Position numbers and translations under genes: made by a program. This document shows positions 52,508 through 62,154 of a stretch of 64,000 bases of DNA, piece by piece. The stretch comes from Halomonas sp. GD1P12 (GTDB lineage Bacteria > Pseudomonadota > Gammaproteobacteria > Pseudomonadales > Halomonadaceae). A model generated the notes under the pieces. It made no database searches. It was not told where the DNA came from and saw nothing but the letters and a program-made list of their open reading frames with translations. The stretch lies in assembly GCF_025725645.1 (NCBI RefSeq), contig NZ_CP107007.1:682001-746000 (forward strand). Direction: 5' to 3'. Within the stretch, counting starts at the first letter, position 1. Each line of letters opens with the position of its first letter.

Positions 52508-53425
52508 ATGAATAACGTAACCGCTCGTCAGCTCGAGGCCATCATCGCGGTGGCTGACTTGGGCAGCTTTACCGAGGCCGCTGAAAGGTTGCACTTATCA
52601 CAGCCGTCGCTGAGTCAACTGGTGCGTCAGCTCGAACAGACATTAGGTGTGAAACTGTTCGAGCGCACCACACGGCGCGTCAGTCTATCGACGGCGGGTC
52701 AGGAGTTTCTGCCGGTGGCGGAGCGGGTGTTATCGCGTCTGGAGCGAGGCATGCAGAACATGCGCGCCTTCGCGAAGGGGCAGCAGGGCCAGATCAGTTT
52801 TGCCGCTCTTTTGACCGTCGGGGGCAGCTTGATTCCTGCCGCTATGGCGGCGTTTCACCAGCGCTATCCCGGCATCGGGCTCGAATACCTGGAAGAGAGT
52901 GACGAGCCGATCTATCAACAGGTGATGGCCGGGGATGTCGATTTCGGTGTGAGTGTTGCTCCCCTCAATCCGGAAGACGTCGACTTTCATCCTCTGTACA
53001 AGGATTACCTCTATTTCGTCTGCTCGCCGAATCATCCCTTGGCCGATGAAGAGGAAGTCAGTTGGCATCAGATCGTCGAGTGGCCGTTCATTGCGATGAA
53101 GTCGCGAACCAGTATGCGCAGACTAACAGAGCAGGGCTTTGCCATAACCGGCCAGTGCATGGAGCCGGTTCAAATCGCAGGGTATCAGTCAACCATTCTA
53201 GGCATGGTGGCCAACAATATCGGCGTTAGTGCCTTGCCGTCATCGCTCAAGCTGATGTTTCGCCGAGATGATGTTTGCCTGATTCCTATCAGTGAAAGGC
53301 TTTATCGCGACATCGGTATACTCACCTCACGACGGCGAGAGCTTGCGCCTGCCGCCGAGAGATTCATCGAGGTACTGATGGAGCTGGTCGAGGCTAATCG
53401 TTCGTTGTTGCCAAGCCCCGAGTAA
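52508..53425 (+). CDS. LysR family transcriptional regulator
   Basis: Protein of 305 residues: winged helix at ~1-60 (TARQLEAIIAVADLGSFTEAAERLHLSQPSLSQLVRQLEQTLGVKLFERTTRR) and an effector-binding domain. It belongs to the CynR/CysL-like group by pattern. ATG at 52508 with CAGGAT upstream. It is divergent from DUF1177 with a 96-base gap, the usual place for LysR control, so the peptide-like cluster is its probable target. Confidence 0.88.
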   Translation: MNNVTARQLEAIIAVADLGSFTEAAERLHLSQPSLSQLVRQLEQTLGVKLFERTTRRVSLSTAGQEFLPVAERVLSRLERGMQNMRAFAKGQQGQISFAALLTVGGSLIPAAMAAFHQRYPGIGLEYLEESDEPIYQQVMAGDVDFGVSVAPLNPEDVDFHPLYKDYLYFVCSPNHPLADEEEVSWHQIVEWPFIAMKSRTSMRRLTEQGFAITGQCMEPVQIAGYQSTILGMVANNIGVSALPSSLKLMFRRDDVCLIPISERLYRDIGILTSRRRELAPAAERFIEVLMELVEANRSLLPSPE

Positions 53426-53465
53426 GTGTCAGACGTCGGGTTGGCGGTGCTCCTTTTCGAGTCGC

Positions 53466-54323
53466 CTACCGTATACGTCGCTGCCCCCGGCGGCGAACCC
53501 ACTCGCCCGGTAGCGTCAACAGCAGGCAGCCGCACATCATGACCAGGGCCAGTAGGGCGACCGAGCCCATGTCCGAGCCGGCATCGGAAATGTTGCTGTA
53601 AAGCAGCAGCGGCAGTAGGTTGATCTGCGAGCCGGTGAGCGCCAGGGCCGTGCCGTAGGCGCCGAAGGCCACCGCCGCGCACAGGCTCCAGGAGGAGACC
53701 ATGGCCGGGGCCAGCGCGGGCAGATAGACATCGCGAATGCGTTGAAACGACGAAGCGCCGAAGCTCTGGGCCATGACCAGCTGGCGCCGGTCGAGCCCCT
53801 GTACCACCGGCAGCATCAGCAGCACGACGCGTGGAATCAGAAAATAGGCGTAAACGAATACCAGACCCTGAGGGGTGTAGACGAAACGCCCGAACCAGGC
53901 GGGGTCGACGCCCAGCGATGCCAAGCTCAGCGTGACGAACCCCGCACGTCCCAGCAGCAGGATGAAGCCATAGGCGACGATCAATCCACTGAAGATGAGT
54001 GGTAGCGAAATCAGCCATAGCAGAAAGAAGCGCTGACGCGGCGATTGGTGGTGAAGGTATTCGGCGATCACCACGCCGACCAGCACCGAAAGAAACGCCG
54101 TGGTGACCGAGAGCAGCACGCTGGTAAGCAGGCTCTTGGCCACCAGCCCCTCGGCCAGCAGCCGCGCGCCGGTTGCAAGCGGTGACTCGAGGGCTGTAAG
54201 GATCAAAAGCGCCAGCGGCAGCAAAAAGAACAGGCTATAGCCCAAAGCGCTGGGCGCGACGGGGGCGAGGCCTTGCCACGCCCGAAGGCGTGGCAGAAGC
54301 CGGTCGAGAGGCGATGAGCGCAT
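53466..54323 (-). CDS. ABC transporter permease
   Basis: Inner-membrane protein of 285 residues with six hydrophobic segments and the binding-protein-dependent permease (EAA) loop at QSFGASSFQRIRDVYLPALAPAM (~189-212). One of two permeases of an importer of the iron/thiamine/polyamine/2-aminoethylphosphonate type. ATG at 54323. It is the last gene of the operon, ten bases after the binding-protein gene. Substrate unknown. Confidence 0.9.
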   Translation of the reverse strand: MRSSPLDRLLPRLRAWQGLAPVAPSALGYSLFFLLPLALLILTALESPLATGARLLAEGLVAKSLLTSVLLSVTTAFLSVLVGVVIAEYLHHQSPRQRFFLLWLISLPLIFSGLIVAYGFILLLGRAGFVTLSLASLGVDPAWFGRFVYTPQGLVFVYAYFLIPRVVLLMLPVVQGLDRRQLVMAQSFGASSFQRIRDVYLPALAPAMVSSWSLCAAVAFGAYGTALALTGSQINLLPLLLYSNISDAGSDMGSVALLALVMMCGCLLLTLPGEWVRRRGQRRIR

Positions 54324-54332
54324 GATCGACGC

Positions 54333-55394
54333 TTACTGGCTCAGAACGCGCTGGGTCCAGAGCTGGCTCAGATCGCTGCTGATCCGGGAGGCGGCCTGAA
54401 CGTCCAGCGGTTGGATCTGGGGCGCATCGACCAGCGTTTCCGGCAGTTCAATATCGCCGTTGACCGGGCGTACGAACCCTTCGGCGAAGGTGCGCTGGCC
54501 TTCGTCGGACATCACGTAGTTGAGCCACAGGCGCCCGGCGTTCGGGTTGGGGCCATCCTTGACCAGCGAAATGGCATAGGGCGCGGCCACCGAGGCTTCC
54601 TCGGGGATGACCACGGCCACGTTGTCGCCCATGCCATCGGTGATGCTGGCCTTGAGGCCGTCGTTTTCGTAACCGATCCAGATCGGAATCTCGCCGCGCA
54701 CGAATTGGGCGTAGGGGGTGGTGCCGACCACGCGCGCTACGTTGCCCGAGCGGCTCAGCTCGGACAGATAATCGATGCCGGGCTCTAGGTTGTCCAGGTC
54801 ACCGCCCGCGCCGTAGTTCGCCGCCAGCGTAACGACCTGGCCTTGACCGGTCGAGCGCGGGTCGAGGTAGACGATGCTGTTGCGATACTGCTCATCGAGC
54901 AGGTCTTCCCAGCTTTGCGGCACCTCGTCGACGAGCTGCTTGTTGACGAGAAACGCCACGTTCAGCGAGTGAATGGTGAACCACTCACCGTCCTCGGCCT
55001 TGAAAACCTCGGGAATCGTGTCGAAGTTGATCGGGGTGAACGGGCTGAGCAGATCTTTCTCGTAGGCGTTGATGGCTGAAGACGCATAGTAGTAGGCGGT
55101 ATCGGCCTGCGGGCGATTGCGCGACTGCTCGAGCGAGACGACGGTCGCGCCGGAGCCCAGGTCGTTGAAGACGATCTGCACGCCTGGATAGCGCTCGGTG
55201 AAACCGTTGAACTGGCTTTGCCAGTTGGCCCAGGTGGGGCCGGTATCGAAAGAAACCACCAGACCCTCTTCTAGCGCTTCATCGTAAAGCGCCTGTTCGC
55301 CTTCGTAGAACTCGGTGTCCAGCGTTTCGGCGGCGGCGGTCAAGGGGAAAAGGCTGGCGGCGGCGAGCAGCCCCCATATGATCGAGCGTTGCAT
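54333..55394 (-). CDS. ABC transporter solute-binding protein
   Basis: Periplasmic protein of 353 residues with a signal peptide (IIWGLLAAASLFPLTAAAE, cleavage near residue 22). The Fe3+/polyamine/phosphonate-type binding fold (SBP_bac_6/AfuA-like) shows in GLVVSFDTGPTWANWQSQFNGFTERYPGVQIVF, the NVAFLVNKQLVDEVPQSWEDLLDEQYRNSIVYLDP region and IPIWIGYENDG. The ligand is not determined. It is set between the ATPase and second-permease genes, nine bases after the ATPase stop. Confidence 0.9.
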   Translation of the reverse strand: MQRSIIWGLLAAASLFPLTAAAETLDTEFYEGEQALYDEALEEGLVVSFDTGPTWANWQSQFNGFTERYPGVQIVFNDLGSGATVVSLEQSRNRPQADTAYYYASSAINAYEKDLLSPFTPINFDTIPEVFKAEDGEWFTIHSLNVAFLVNKQLVDEVPQSWEDLLDEQYRNSIVYLDPRSTGQGQVVTLAANYGAGGDLDNLEPGIDYLSELSRSGNVARVVGTTPYAQFVRGEIPIWIGYENDGLKASITDGMGDNVAVVIPEEASVAAPYAISLVKDGPNPNAGRLWLNYVMSDEGQRTFAEGFVRPVNGDIELPETLVDAPQIQPLDVQAASRISSDLSQLWTQRVLSQ

Positions 55395-55403
55395 GATGTT
55401 ACC

Positions 55404-56432
55404 TCAGCGGTTGAACAAATGAATGTGACGGGGAGGAAGGGCTACCTGAGTGACGAGGTTGGGAGGAAGGATCGCCTCGAGCATCAGGGTGGTGTTGCCG
55501 CAGCGAAGCTGCAGCCGTTGTTGAGCGCCGAGGAACTGGCGCTCGATCGTCTCGACCGGGCGCCGATTGGCGGCGTCATCGGTCGGGTTCGATAACAGGG
55601 TTTCGGGGCGAATCATGGCGCGTACCGGCTGCCCTTTGGCAAAGTTGTGGGGCGGCACTTCCAACGTGCCAAGATGTTCGGTCGTGATATGGGTAGCATC
55701 CACCACCTGCGCATCGATGAAGTTGGCGCGGCCGATGAAGCGCGCGACAGCTTCGCTGCCGGGCCGGGTATAGAGCGTTTCCGGCGCACTGTGCTGTAAA
55801 AGCCGGCCTGCCTCGAGCAGCGCCACGTGATCACCTAGCGCCATGGCCTCTTCCTGGTCGTGGGTGATCATCAGCGTGGTCACGCCAAACTGGCGCTGCA
55901 GGTGCTTGAGTTCCTGGCGCATGGATTCGCGCCGTGAGGCATCCAGCGCCGAGAAGGGCTCGTCGAGCAGCAGCGCGCGGGGCTCGAACACCAGGGCGCG
56001 AGCGATGGCCACGCGCTGCTGCTGTCCGCCGGAGAGCTGGCTGGGGTAGAACGCCTCGAGCTCCGCCAGGCCCACGTCGCGAAGCGTGGCGCGAGCGCGG
56101 CGGTAGCGCTCGTCGCGGCGGACGCCCTTCACCTTCAACGGGTAGGCGACATTATCCAGCACGCTCATGTGCGCAAAGAGCACGTAGTCCTGCAACACGA
56201 TACCCAGTCCGCGCGCGCCGCAGGCGGTGTGGGTCATGTCCTGACCGCCGAGCATGATGCGCCCTTGGTCGGGCGTGAGAAAGCCGGCGATGAGCTGCAG
56301 CAGTGTGCTCTTGCCCGAACCGCTGGCACCGACGACGACCAGGAACTCGCCGCTCTCCACCCGCAGATTGATGTCGTGAACGCCGACCTCGCTGCCGGGG
56401 TAGCGAAACTGAATGTCTTCGAGCGCGATCAT
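55404..56432 (-). CDS. ABC transporter ATP-binding protein
   Basis: Protein of 342 residues with the ATPase core. Walker A GASGSGKSTLL (~39), signature LSGGQQQRVAIARALVFEPRALLLDEPFSALD (~132-165), H-loop in ITHDQEEAMALGD. A C-terminal TOBE-type regulatory domain lies at ~250-340. It belongs to the PotA/FbpC/PhnT group. The start overlaps the stop of the permease gene (ATGA at 56429-56432). Energises the importer. Confidence 0.94.
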   Translation of the reverse strand: MIALEDIQFRYPGSEVGVHDINLRVESGEFLVVVGASGSGKSTLLQLIAGFLTPDQGRIMLGGQDMTHTACGARGLGIVLQDYVLFAHMSVLDNVAYPLKVKGVRRDERYRRARATLRDVGLAELEAFYPSQLSGGQQQRVAIARALVFEPRALLLDEPFSALDASRRESMRQELKHLQRQFGVTTLMITHDQEEAMALGDHVALLEAGRLLQHSAPETLYTRPGSEAVARFIGRANFIDAQVVDATHITTEHLGTLEVPPHNFAKGQPVRAMIRPETLLSNPTDDAANRRPVETIERQFLGAQQRLQLRCGNTTLMLEAILPPNLVTQVALPPRHIHLFNR

Positions 56433-57220
56433 GACGCGGGCTCCTGTGAACGGGGTCTACCCAAGCGCCTCTGCACGAGGGTGGAGAAGAGCGAGAAAAG
56501 AAGGGCCAGCGACAGCAAGAACAGCGTTGCCGCGCAGGCGAAACCGGTGGCGCGGTAAAAGGCCTGGATCAGTACGACGGGGTAGGGCTGGGTGAGAAAG
56601 CCTGAAATGAGGTTGCTGAGTTCGAACTCGCCAATGGAGAGCGCCGCCACCGTCAAGCTTCCAGTGAACACCGAACGCGACACCAGCGGCAGGTAGAGAT
56701 GAAAAAAGCGCTGCACGCTGGAGGCACCGAGCGAATCAGCCATCTTCACGTAGGCCTTCAGCGGTGAGGCGTCGATATCCGCCTGAACGGTGTAGAACAG
56801 ATAAGAGAACGTCACCACGACGTGGCCTGCGATCAGCAGCCAGGAACTGCCAAGCCAGGGCATCAGCGCGCTGCTGAAGGCCAGCACGAACGCGAACCCG
56901 ATCACCAGCTGTGGCACCGCGATGGGCAGCATCACCAGCAGCCGGGTAATGCCTTGGGAGAGCGCGGAGAACCGCAGCGTGACGCAGTACACCAGCGGCA
57001 CGACCAGTAGAACGTCGATCACGCAGGTGAGCAGTGCGAGCTTTAGCGTGGTGAACATGGCGTTGCGGTAGGTCGCTTCCTCCCAGACGGCGGCGAACCA
57101 GCGCCCGGTGAACCCGTGAGGCAAAAGCGTGTTGCTCCATTGATCCCCGAACGCGCCCACCAGCAGCAGCGCGATAGGGGCCAGCAGATAGACGATGTAG
57201 CAATAGGTGAGCAGTCGCAC
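56429..57220 (-). CDS. ABC transporter permease
   Basis: Inner-membrane protein of 263 residues with six hydrophobic segments and the EAA loop at KMADSLGASSVQRFFHLYLPLVSRSVFTG (~165-190). It pairs with the 285-residue permease encoded downstream. Start is GTG at 57220; AAGGTAA lies upstream and no internal ATG fits as well. Second gene of the operon after the LOG-like gene, 63 bases behind it. Confidence 0.9.
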   Translation of the reverse strand: MRLLTYCYIVYLLAPIALLLVGAFGDQWSNTLLPHGFTGRWFAAVWEEATYRNAMFTTLKLALLTCVIDVLLVVPLVYCVTLRFSALSQGITRLLVMLPIAVPQLVIGFAFVLAFSSALMPWLGSSWLLIAGHVVVTFSYLFYTVQADIDASPLKAYVKMADSLGASSVQRFFHLYLPLVSRSVFTGSLTVAALSIGEFELSNLISGFLTQPYPVVLIQAFYRATGFACAATLFLLSLALLFSLFSTLVQRRLGRPRSQEPAS

Positions 57221-57283
57221 GGCGTTACCTTGGCATCGGCCGAATGGAAATATCAGAATGTCGCGTTTTGATCGGTGGCGGGT

Positions 57284-57931
57284 TCATGGCAGCGAAGCGA
57301 TGCCCCATAGCGCCGCAGCGGCTCGGTCGAGCGCTTCGTCCACGCTGGTGACGCGCGTGACGCCTTCGGCATGAGGAGCATCCGGAAAAGTGAGCACGGG
57401 CTTGTCGAAATGACGCCCGAAGGCGACTTCCGTATGCGTGCCAAGGCTTCCCCCTACCGCGATCAGCGCGACGCTGGCGCGGGCGATGAGCACGTTACGT
57501 GCCTCTCCCAGGCCGCTGGCGATAGGCAGCGTCACCCAAGGGTTGGCGTAGCCGGCGTCGGTTTCCGGCAGCAGGCCGATCACGCATCCGCCCTTGCTCG
57601 CCGCCCCCTCGCTTGCCGCCTCCATGACGCCGCCGCGCCCACCGCACAACAAGGGAATACCCAGCTCTGCAAGCCCCGCGCCTAGATGGCGCGCGGTCGC
57701 CAGCTGGTCGGACGTGGCGGCGCGCGGGCCGATGACCCCGACGGGCGGGCACTGCAGTGGAATCCGGCGGGTGCGCAGGAGGGCAAGTGCCTCCCGCGGG
57801 GAGAGGGGCGAGCGCAGCGCGTCGGGCCAGTCGGCACTGCCCAGCGGGCGCAGGCGCGGCTCGAGGGGGACGTCGTTGCACACTAGGGTGCGGGTGGTTT
57901 CTGACAGGCGAATCAACGGTTGGGATGTCAT
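57284..57931 (-). CDS. LOG-like / TIGR00725 family protein
   Basis: Protein of 215 residues of the LOG/MoCo-carrier-like Rossmann group. The typical PRAATSDQLATARHLGAGLAELGIPLLCGGRGGVMEAASEGA... holds the GGRGGVMEA motif (GGxxGxME in LOG). It is followed by GCVIGLLPETDAGYANPW and ALIAVGGSLGTHTEVAFGRHFDKPVLTF. TIGR00725 members lack a settled role; LOG enzymes cut nucleoside 5'-phosphates. ATG at 57931 chosen since TTACATTTTGATCA precedes it; the longer frame to 57985 would run through the operator. First gene of the ABC importer operon. Confidence 0.78.
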   Translation of the reverse strand: MTSQPLIRLSETTRTLVCNDVPLEPRLRPLGSADWPDALRSPLSPREALALLRTRRIPLQCPPVGVIGPRAATSDQLATARHLGAGLAELGIPLLCGGRGGVMEAASEGAASKGGCVIGLLPETDAGYANPWVTLPIASGLGEARNVLIARASVALIAVGGSLGTHTEVAFGRHFDKPVLTFPDAPHAEGVTRVTSVDEALDRAAAALWGIASLP

Positions 57932-57936
57932 ATAAT

Positions 57937-57959
57937 GATCAAAATGTAAGAAATTGATC
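57937..57959. promoter_or_regulatory. candidate DeoR operator
   Basis: GATCAA-N11-TTGATC inverted repeat centred in the gap between the LOG-like and deoR-type genes, right before the LOG start. Symmetry and place suggest it is the operator of the DeoR regulator. Confidence 0.5.
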
Positions 57960-58039
57960 GCAATAATCGCGCCCCGCCGTGTCACTTTGATGACATGCGC
58001 TCATGCGAGGATCGATGAATCAAAGGAATCCCCGGCTCT

Positions 58040-58816
58040 ATGACTGATCTGACATCGCTGAACCCACGCCACCGTGAACTGATTTCCCTGGTCGAACTAC
58101 ACGGACACGCCTCCATCGAGTTTCTCGCCCAGCGTTTGAACTGCTCTGCACAAACGGTGCGGCGCGATATTCGCAAGCTCTGCGAGGCCAGCGTGCTTCA
58201 ACGTTTTCGCGGCGGGGCGAGCATCGATACGTCCCAGGTAAGGCTTGGTCACGCCTCCAAGCAGGACTCGCAGCAGGTGGAAAAGGGCCGCATCGCCGCC
58301 GCCGCGCTGGGCGTGCTCGAAGATGGGCAGGCGCTGTTTCTGGATACTGGCACCACCTGCGATCACGTGGCACGTGCACTGGCGCATTTTCGCGGAAAAT
58401 TGCACGTGATCACGCACAACCTGACCGCTGCGCTAGCGCTGGGCCCTCATCATCAGCGCTTCGATCTACAGGTAGTGGGAGGGCGAGTAGCCGGAAGCGA
58501 CGGCGCCTTGACCGGGCCGCGCGCCATTCGCGAGCTGAGCGGATACCGGGCAGATGTCGCCTTCATCGCTGTTTCAGGCTTGGACGCCGATGGCTACGTG
58601 CTGGATTTCGACAGCGAAAAAATAGAGATCAAGCAGGCCATGATGCGTGGCGCCCAGCGATCGGTGCTGCTGATGGGGTCGTCCAAGCTGGGGACGAGAG
58701 GCATTCGGCGTGTAGCGCACCTCGACGAGTTCGACCAGATCTTATGTGACGTACCGGCACCCGAAGAGATTCAAACGATCATGGCCAAGCCGCAGTGCTG
58801 GAAAGCGGTGCCCTAG
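58040..58816 (+). CDS. DeoR family transcriptional regulator (GlpR-like)
   Basis: Protein of 258 residues. N-terminal DeoR HTH (residues ~8-60, [51 protein letters not shown]) and a C-terminal sugar-phosphate-binding DeoRC domain (~80-235, [39 protein letters not shown]). Members such as GlpR respond to phosphorylated sugars or polyols. Divergent from the LOG-ABC operon, so that is its likely target, which hints that the imported compound yields a phosphorylated sugar-like effector. guaBA lies downstream with its own promoter. Confidence 0.9.
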   Translation: MTDLTSLNPRHRELISLVELHGHASIEFLAQRLNCSAQTVRRDIRKLCEASVLQRFRGGASIDTSQVRLGHASKQDSQQVEKGRIAAAALGVLEDGQALFLDTGTTCDHVARALAHFRGKLHVITHNLTAALALGPHHQRFDLQVVGGRVAGSDGALTGPRAIRELSGYRADVAFIAVSGLDADGYVLDFDSEKIEIKQAMMRGAQRSVLLMGSSKLGTRGIRRVAHLDEFDQILCDVPAPEEIQTIMAKPQCWKAVP

Positions 58817-58850
58817 TTGTTGCAAGAAACGGGGCGCCCAGCGCCCGGCA

Positions 58851-58880
58851 TTGCTGCCACACCCCTCGAAACGCTATAAT
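58851..58880 (+). promoter_or_regulatory. sigma70-type promoter of guaBA
   Basis: TTGCTG (58851-58856), 18-base spacer and TATAAT (58875-58880), ~55 bases before the guaB start. The -10 is consensus. Confidence 0.7.
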
Positions 58881-58934
58881 GGTCGATTAATTTTCCTCGC
58901 CCCATCTTCCCACTGTTCAATGGGTGTTGCCGCT

Positions 58935-60404
58935 ATGCTACGTATGGCCCAAGAAGCGCTTACGTTCGATGACGTTCTCCTCGTTCCCGGCTTCTCCGAC
59001 GTTCTTCCCAAGGATGTCAGCCTCAAAACCCGCCTGACCCGCAATATCACGCTCAACATTCCGCTCGTTTCCGCCGCCATGGACACGGTGACCGAAGCGC
59101 GGCTGGCAATTGCGATGGCCCAGGAAGGCGGCATCGGTATCATCCACAAGAACATGAGCATCGCGCAGCAGTCTGCGGAAGTGCGCAAGGTCAAAAAGCA
59201 CGAAAGCGTGATCGTGAAGGACCCGGTCACCGTCAGCCCCAACGCCAAGCTCGAAGACCTGCTCAACATGGCGAACGAGTTCGGCTTCTCCGGCTTCCCG
59301 GTGGTCGAAGGCGAAACGCTGGTGGGTATCGTCACCGAGCGTGACATGCGCTTTCAGCCCAACGTGGGCGACAGCGTCGCCGACATCATGACCCCGCGCG
59401 AGCGCCTGGTCACCGTATCCGAGGGCACCGATCTCGAAACCAGCAAGGCCAAGATGCGCGAGCACCGCATCGAGAAGATGCTGATCGTCGATGACGCCTT
59501 CCACCTGCGTGGCCTGGTCACCTTCCAGGACATCGAGAAGGCGCGCACCTACCCGAACGCCGCGAAAGACAGCGACGGCCGCCTGCTGGTCGGCGCCGCC
59601 GTCGGTACCGGCCCGGAAACCGCCGATCGCATTACCGCACTGGCCGAAGCCGGCGTGGACGTGGTGATCGTCGATACCGCCCACGGCCACTCCCAGGGCG
59701 TGATCGACCGCATCCGCTGGGTGAAAGAGCACTTCCCCGAGATTCAGGTGATCGGCGGCAACATCGCCACCGCCGCCGCCGCCCGCGCGCTGGCCGAAGC
59801 CGGCGCCGACGGCGTGAAAGTGGGCATCGGCCCCGGTTCGATCTGCACCACGCGCATCGTCGCCGGTGTGGGCGTGCCGCAGATCACCGCCGTTTCCAAC
59901 GTGGCTGCCGCGCTCAAGGAGTTCGACATTCCGCTGATCGCCGACGGCGGCGTGCGCTTCTCCGGTGATCTGGCCAAGGCGATTGCCGCCGGCGCCAGCG
60001 CGGTCATGGTGGGTGGCCTGCTGGCCGGCACCGAGGAAGCGCCGGGCGAGGTCGAGCTCTACCAAGGGCGTACCTACAAGGCCTACCGCGGCATGGGCTC
60101 CATGGGCGCGATGTCGCAAAGTCAGGGCAGTGCGGATCGCTACTTCCAGGACAAGAGCGCCGGCGCCGAGAAGCTGGTGCCGGAAGGCATCGAAGGCCGC
60201 GTGCCCTACAAGGGCCTGATGAGCGCCATCGTGCACCAGATGATGGGCGGGCTGCGCGCCTCCATGGGCTACACCGGCTGTCACAACGTCGAAGAGATGC
60301 GCACCAAGCCGGAGTTCGTGCAGATCACCGGCGCCGGCTTCAACGAGTCGCACGTGCACGACGTGCAGATCACCAAGGAAGCCCCCAACTACCGGGTGAG
60401 CTAA
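58935..60404 (+). CDS. guaB: inosine-5'-monophosphate dehydrogenase
   Basis: Protein of 489 residues. It oxidises IMP to XMP with NAD, the committed step to guanine nucleotides. The catalytic barrel is interrupted by two CBS domains (about residues 95-205: [32 protein letters not shown]). The active cysteine is in [17 protein letters not shown] (~303), and the flap region shows [13 protein letters not shown] at 58935 matches the usual [16 protein letters not shown] start; the long frame from 58746 is the deoR end region. 104 bases before guaA, with which it forms the guaBA operon. Confidence 0.97.
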   Translation: MLRMAQEALTFDDVLLVPGFSDVLPKDVSLKTRLTRNITLNIPLVSAAMDTVTEARLAIAMAQEGGIGIIHKNMSIAQQSAEVRKVKKHESVIVKDPVTVSPNAKLEDLLNMANEFGFSGFPVVEGETLVGIVTERDMRFQPNVGDSVADIMTPRERLVTVSEGTDLETSKAKMREHRIEKMLIVDDAFHLRGLVTFQDIEKARTYPNAAKDSDGRLLVGAAVGTGPETADRITALAEAGVDVVIVDTAHGHSQGVIDRIRWVKEHFPEIQVIGGNIATAAAARALAEAGADGVKVGIGPGSICTTRIVAGVGVPQITAVSNVAAALKEFDIPLIADGGVRFSGDLAKAIAAGASAVMVGGLLAGTEEAPGEVELYQGRTYKAYRGMGSMGAMSQSQGSADRYFQDKSAGAEKLVPEGIEGRVPYKGLMSAIVHQMMGGLRASMGYTGCHNVEEMRTKPEFVQITGAGFNESHVHDVQITKEAPNYRVS

Positions 60405-60424
60405 CCCCGGGGGTCAGTATTGAT

Positions 60425-60454
60425 GCGGCGGGCCTTGGCCCGTCGCTTGCTTTT
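60425..60454 (+). terminator. hairpin between guaB and guaA
   Basis: Stem GCGGCGGGCC / GGCCCGTCGC (one G-U pair), two-base loop and TTGCTTTT. Could reduce read-through from guaB into guaA. Confidence 0.55.
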
Positions 60455-60508
60455 AGAGCCTTATCAAAGCCTTCGCGGCCGCGCTTACACTGCTTGAGAG
60501 ATACCGCC

Positions 60509-62086
60509 ATGACCGACATTCACGCCCACAAGATTCTGATCCTCGATTTCGGCTCCCAGTACACCCAGCTGATCGCCCGCCGCGTGCGCGAAATCGGCGT
60601 CTATTCCGAAGTGCGCGCCTTCGATATCACCGAAGAGGAGATCCGCGAGTACAACCCGAACGGCATCATCCTCGCCGGCGGCCCGGAATCCGTGACCGAG
60701 CTCGAATCCCCGCGCGCACCGGCGTGCGTATTCGAAATGGGCCTTCCGATCTTCGGCATTTGCTACGGCATGCAGACCATGGCCGAGCAGCTTGGCGGCA
60801 AGGTGGAAGGCTCGCAAAAGCGCGAGTTCGGCTACGCCCAGATCCAGATCGACGAAGACAACGCGCTGTTCAAGGGCATCAAGGACCATGTGGACGCTGA
60901 ATCCGGCAAGGCGCTTTTGGACGTATGGATGAGCCACGGCGACAAGGTGGCCCAGGCCCCCGCCGAGTTCACCGTGACCGCCTCCACCCCGAGCTGCCCG
61001 ATTGCCGCCATGGTGTGGGAAGAGAAGCAGTTCTACGGCGTGCAGTTCCACCCGGAAGTGACCCACACGCTGCAGGGCCAGCGCATCCTCGAACACTTCG
61101 TGCTGGATATCTGTCAATCCGAAAAACTCTGGACCCCGGCGCAGATCATCGAAGACCAGGTGCAACGCGTGCGCGAGCAGGTAGGCGACCGCCACGTGTT
61201 GCTCGGCCTCTCCGGCGGTGTGGACTCTTCCGTGGTCGCGGCACTTCTCCACAAGGCGATCGGCGACCAGCTCACCTGCGTGTTCGTCGACAACGGCCTG
61301 CTGCGCAAGGACGAAGGCAACCAGGTAATGGAAACCTTCGCCAGCCACATGGGCGTGAAGGTGATCCGCGTCGACGCCGAGGACCTGTTCCTCGATAAGC
61401 TCAAGGGCGAAAACGACCCGGAAGCCAAGCGCAAGATCATCGGCAACACCTTCATCGACGTGTTCGACGACGAGGCCAGCAAGATCGAAGGCGTCGAGTT
61501 TTTGGCCCAGGGCACCATCTACCCGGACGTGATCGAGTCCGCCGCCTCTAAAACCGGCAAGGCGCACGTGATCAAATCCCACCACAACGTGGGCGGCCTG
61601 CCGGAAACCATGAAGCTCAAGCTGGTCGAGCCGCTGCGCGAGCTGTTCAAGGACGAAGTGCGCAAACTCGGCCTCGAACTCGGCCTGCCGTATGACATGG
61701 TCTACCGCCACCCCTTCCCGGGGCCGGGCCTCGGCGTGCGGATTCTGGGCGAAGTGAAAAAAGAGTACGCCGACATCCTGCGCGAAGCCGACGCCATCTT
61801 CATCGAGGAACTGCGCGCCTCCGGCTGGTACGAGAAAACCAGCCAGGCGTTCGCCGTGTTCCTGCCGGTCAAATCCGTCGGCGTGGTCGGCGACGGCCGC
61901 CGCTACGAATGGGTGATTGCCCTGCGCGCCGTGGAAACCATCGACTTCATGACCGCCCGCTGGGCGCACCTGCCCTATGAGCTGCTGGAGAAGGTGTCCA
62001 ACCGGGTGATCAATGAGTTGGAAGGGGTTTCGCGGGTGACTTATGATGTCTCCAGTAAGCCGCCGGCTACTATTGAGTGGGAGTAG
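60509..62086 (+). CDS. guaA: GMP synthase (glutamine-hydrolysing)
   Basis: Protein of 525 residues, exactly the E. coli length. It aminates XMP to GMP. Glutaminase domain (~1-205) with catalytic cysteine in [15 protein letters not shown] (~87) and [11 protein letters not shown] (His/Glu). ATP-pyrophosphatase P-loop [13 protein letters not shown] (~235). Dimerisation domain at the end. ATG at 60509 matches the usual start. The last ~25 codons use a visibly different codon set (ttg, ggg, gtt, act, tat, gat, agt) from the strongly biased rest. This fits replacement of the 3' end by an integrated element. Confidence 0.97.
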   Translation: MTDIHAHKILILDFGSQYTQLIARRVREIGVYSEVRAFDITEEEIREYNPNGIILAGGPESVTELESPRAPACVFEMGLPIFGICYGMQTMAEQLGGKVEGSQKREFGYAQIQIDEDNALFKGIKDHVDAESGKALLDVWMSHGDKVAQAPAEFTVTASTPSCPIAAMVWEEKQFYGVQFHPEVTHTLQGQRILEHFVLDICQSEKLWTPAQIIEDQVQRVREQVGDRHVLLGLSGGVDSSVVAALLHKAIGDQLTCVFVDNGLLRKDEGNQVMETFASHMGVKVIRVDAEDLFLDKLKGENDPEAKRKIIGNTFIDVFDDEASKIEGVEFLAQGTIYPDVIESAASKTGKAHVIKSHHNVGGLPETMKLKLVEPLRELFKDEVRKLGLELGLPYDMVYRHPFPGPGLGVRILGEVKKEYADILREADAIFIEELRASGWYEKTSQAFAVFLPVKSVGVVGDGRRYEWVIALRAVETIDFMTARWAHLPYELLEKVSNRVINELEGVSRVTYDVSSKPPATIEWE

Positions 62087-62118
62087 GTAACGCGTTTTTT
62101 AATTGGTGAGCCATAAAA

Positions 62119-62154
62119 TTAAGGTCGCTATTTTTTTAAAAATAGTGACCTTAA
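62119..62154. terminator. bidirectional terminator between guaA and the island genes
   Basis: A 17-bp stem TTAAGGTCGCTATTTTT / AAAAATAGTGACCTTAA with one mismatch and a two-base loop, with T and A runs on the two sides. It ends guaA and the converging 211-residue gene. Confidence 0.85.

Noticed and set aside
58832..58846. GGGCGC-CCA-GCGCCC hairpin after the deoR gene as terminator
   Set aside because: Short stem with a three-base loop and no T-run; too weak to call.
58938..60359. Long frame antisense to guaB, and a similar one antisense to guaA (60485-61969)
   Set aside because: Both are GC-bias shadows of strongly expressed genes, without ribosome sites or recognisable protein features.
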